Source of the DNA: Pezicula radicicola
Taxonomy: Eukaryota > Ascomycota > Leotiomycetes > Helotiales > Dermateaceae
Assembly (NCBI GenBank): GCA_003008705.1
Contig: PDUO01000003.1
Coordinates: 876,793-940,792 of the forward strand
Length of the DNA: 64,000 nucleotides
Reading direction: 5' to 3'
The notes under the pieces are model-generated. The model was not told where the DNA came from. It searched no databases and saw only the letters and a program-made list of their open reading frames with translations. The position numbers and the translations under genes were made by a program. Below, one piece after another: positions 60,917-64,000 of this stretch (positions within the stretch are counted from its first letter, which is position 1; every line of letters starts with the position of its first letter).

Positions 60917-63900
60917 AAAAACTACTTACTACTAGGCATTATAGCTTGGTTGGAAACAAGATGAGTTCAGAGGGGTATCGTATCCGCATCGCAGATTAAG
61001 TTGGGTCTGTTCACGGCGTATGCATACGGATAAGGAATCCTTGCCGGAAGTCCACATTAGGCAACCGTGCCTATTTTCTTGCTTCCTAGTCTGTATTTGG
61101 GATCTTGGATACCTCTCTTCCCCACTGTATCTATGTACTGTACAATTATTTACCTTTTTCTTTCTTCCTGTTCCTGTTTCGCAAAATGTTTGATCGAGAT
61201 TGTAATATGCATCGTGGTGATTGGGGCTATCCCAAGTAGAGTTAGTTGTACTGTACTTGCCTTACATGATCCACTGCTCTTTGTGTGATTTCCTAGTTTT
61301 ATGTTAAACTGCTTGTTTTTCTTGGTTGGGACACTTCAAAACAAAGCTTGCTTCATCTACCGGACCAGTAGACCAGTGGAGATTTGAATAGCGATCGCGG
61401 TCATTGGCGGCGTCTATTTTCGACTATGCCATGTGGACATTATATCATATTCAAACCAACAAATACAGTATAGTATTATTATTACAGAGAAGAAGCGAGA
61501 AAAACCCGCGAAACAAAAATTGGCATATGAGTTTCGCCATGTTGATAAGTTGGCATTTAAGAATTGCCAATCCCTCCTCTCTTGCGTGACGGAGATGAGA
61601 GTGGAGGAAGAGTGTGATGATGATTCCTGCGGCTGCGTTGTCATCATCATCATCCAAAACACTTCCACTTATCGGTATGATACACTTTTCTAGAGTGGGT
61701 CGGTTTTCTACAGCATCTATCTTTCTTGGCTCGGGGAATTTTGTTTTTCTGCACAGTATCTTCGAACCTTGAACCTGAATTCAGCCTTAGAGACAGAAGC
61801 CTGCATCGTACGATTTCTCTTCTGGAGCCGACGTCCCGACTCACGCACGCCGTCAGCCGTCATCTCCGTTCCTACAGTAGCCATGGGGAAGAAGAAGTTG
61901 GCGGGTACAGTTATAACAAACCAAAAAAAAAAATACAGTAATAATAATGACAATGTCACTACGGAGTATACACATCTGGTGCATCATATACTTACTTACT
62001 GTAGCCACACTACTTCCACCACCAAAAACAGACAGCCGAGCGAGCACGACCTAGCCAACAAGATTCGACAATAATAATCCAAGCATTTTCTCCAGGGAAG
62101 TATGGAGGCGACGAAATGCACGAGATGAGAAGAATAAAGTGGTGGCAGTGGCAGCGGCAGCGGCAGCGAAATTACATGCGACTCTTCTATTTCGCAATCA
62201 TGGCTGTATTTGATCAGAATCGGAAGGTTTGCATATTGCATCGTAGCCTCGTTGGGGACCTGCACTCAATGCGAAACAGCCACTGTGCAGCCTTCCCGAC
62301 GAATCGGGCATTTAGCAAAATTGTCATTTCCACCACCAAAACATGAACAAGCGAGGTCCGGTCGGTTCACCTTCTCTCAACAATAATATTCCCTACGATA
62401 CGATACCATGGAATATTATATGACCAAGGTCGCAGTGCCTATATCTGCATCACTGCTGGTCCCTGAATATCTGCGGGGTGAAGCACCTAACTAACTACGT
62501 ATTGTCTACTGGTAGACGCTACCCATTTATGCACTTCTTAAATCCCGATACAGGATGAATTTCGGGGTCAGGTGTCATCATCTGTCCGCTTGCAAGGAAC
62601 AACAAGCTGTAGGAACGCATGACTTCGTATCAGAAGAGTCGTGCAACATGTCAAAAGGCAGACTCGACAGCTGCCAGTACTCGGGATTACGCCACGGTGT
62701 GAACAAGTGTAACCACACCCAAAAGAGAAACAATTGGAATCATAATCCAGTTGGGAGGTTTTCCAAGAGTCCACACCCTCGGGTGAACATACATAAGGTA
62801 TGAGCACAACAGAAGGCGTAAACTCCTCGGCACACTGCAGTGCATCTTCATCTTTGTCTCTCGGTTGGCTGTAAAGATGGGATACCTTTTTCTAGATGAT
62901 CATTCTTCAGCGAGGCTATCGGAAATCATTTGTCATAATGTCTCTTCCCGTTTCGAATCTTGGAGAAGGACGGATGCGGATCGGATATGTAGTTGTCATT
63001 CTTTTGCTGCTTCTGGTACCTTGATTCCAACAGTTTGGTACTGGCGGCATGCATAAGGGAGAATACAATGCCTTCGATAGCGGGGTTGGTTTGCTAGTGG
63101 TATGAAAATAGGCCTGATACATGTCTGCTGTTTCTGTTATTTATATCTGCAGCACATCCTCCTCATGCGGTACGTCCTGTACATACTTACATACTTGCAT
63201 TGTGCCACCTACATGAACTGTACCCAAAGCCTTACTCTAGCTACGAAGTACGGGCTCCGCTACCTAACCCGATCAATGTAACAGACTAGGATTTCTGTAC
63301 ACCCAGCTTCTTGCTGGAACCGTGTACCTGGTTGGAGAGGGTTTGCAAAGTGATTGAGCAAGTCGTGTCGAGGTGGACGCAGTGGTACCCTACACCAAAA
63401 CAAAGCCTTACAATAAATTACTTGTTCCCTCGACGTCAATGACTTGCAGGACTTTTTATATTTTTACGAACTGCAGCATTTCCGAATGCAAGAACTGAGT
63501 GGTCCTTCAATTTCAACCTAGTCCCTTATTACTAGTGAATCACCAGATAGATGGTGCTGATAACGGTTATAGACTTAAAATATCTTTTTATGATTGCAAG
63601 TTATTAGATGTAGCGAAAAGTGTTAGCTTGAGAGAAAGAGAGCCTGGATTATTGAAAGTTTCCCTAGGAGGGAGAATATATTGGATGGTATGAATACCCG
63701 TGTCTTGTGTGCTGGAATTAGACAGGCCACACTAACTCACCCTCTTAAAATATTGAATAAAAAGATTCCAATGCTGGAAATGAGAAAATATTATAAGCCA
63801 TGAGTCCATTCTTCTCGAAGCATCGTCTGAAGGACTACATGCTATCAAAGACAAGCGACTTCCAAAAGTTGAGTGATCTAAAGGAAGTGAGTTAGCGACG

Positions 63901-64000
63901 ATGGTCCAATTTAACTGCCATTACCTCTTTTTGGTCGAACTACTCCTACTGCTTAAATTTCATTATTGACAGAAGTAACACTCCTGTGTACCTAGTACTA

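Larger units (their letters stand above)
58764..64000. other. Gene-free 5.2-kb stretch to the window end
   Basis: No frame here shows a domain or consistent splicing. T-rich runs lie at about 60.44-60.45, 60.75 and 61.92 kb (A on the last), a GGGACGGAG array at about 60387-60421, GTTTG repeats at 60471-60494 and GTTT repeats at about 60893-60916. It could be the 3' region of the Gln/Pro-rich gene followed by the long promoter or leader of a gene outside the window. Confidence 0.4.

Noticed and set aside
1..64000. tRNA genes, CRISPR arrays, bacterial-type operons
   Set aside because: No cloverleaf with a GGTTCRANTCC-type B box was seen by eye, no regularly spaced direct repeats with unique spacers, and the gene structure is eukaryotic.

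Overview
The window reads as nuclear DNA of a filamentous ascomycete (Pezizomycotina). Introns are short (mostly 46-80 nt), with GTAAGT-type donors and CTAAC branch points. The genes include fungal families such as RTA1, Zn2Cys6, ankyrin+DIL and allantoicase. A single dispersed 5S rRNA gene lies alone between protein genes. A Leotiomycete is my guess at class level, which is inference only. GC content and gene density are uneven.

Left third (1-19.4 kb): gene-poor. The only convincing gene is a small secreted cysteine-rich protein with two tandem knottin-like units (14325-14926, minus). The rest is gene-free or decayed DNA: an AT-rich block (about 8.7-14.3 kb), a decayed ankyrin-type gene (about 16.9-18.0 kb), a 144-bp solo LTR (18021-18164) and an unplaced ORF near 5.4-5.9 kb. 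This looks like an old transposon and RIP-affected accessory compartment.

Centre (19.4-47.4 kb): a conserved housekeeping block. In order: a SAPS-family subunit of Sit4/PP6-type phosphatase (-), the ESCRT-III-related VPS60 (+), an RTA1-like membrane protein (-), a Zn2Cys6 transcription factor (+), a short-chain dehydrogenase (-), an uncharacterised coiled-coil protein (-), a DnaJC28/DUF1992-type protein (-), a cytochrome b561-type membrane protein (-), allantoicase (+), an ankyrin plus DIL-domain protein (+) and a TBC-domain Rab GAP (+). Themes are endomembrane traffic (VPS60, TBC GAP, DIL protein), phosphatase signalling and purine/nitrogen catabolism. The RTA1 / transcription factor / SDR trio could be a small locally regulated group, but nothing proves it.

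Right part (47.4-64 kb): mostly gene-free, with many microsatellites and GTAC-rich short palindromes. It holds a 5S rRNA gene (minus, about 49566-49684), a frameshifted coding relic (about 51.8-52.4 kb) and one Gln/Pro-rich, probably nuclear protein (57161-58763) whose single intron is of the rare GC-AG type and precedes a PKKRK motif.

I found no clearly new multi-gene system. The items most worth a second look are the duplicated knottin-type secreted protein, the GC-AG intron, the two decayed genes, the solo LTR and the spliced upstream ORF ahead of the coiled-coil gene. Exon limits were read by eye from splice signals and reading frame. Where a junction did not close with consensus signals, the entry says so.
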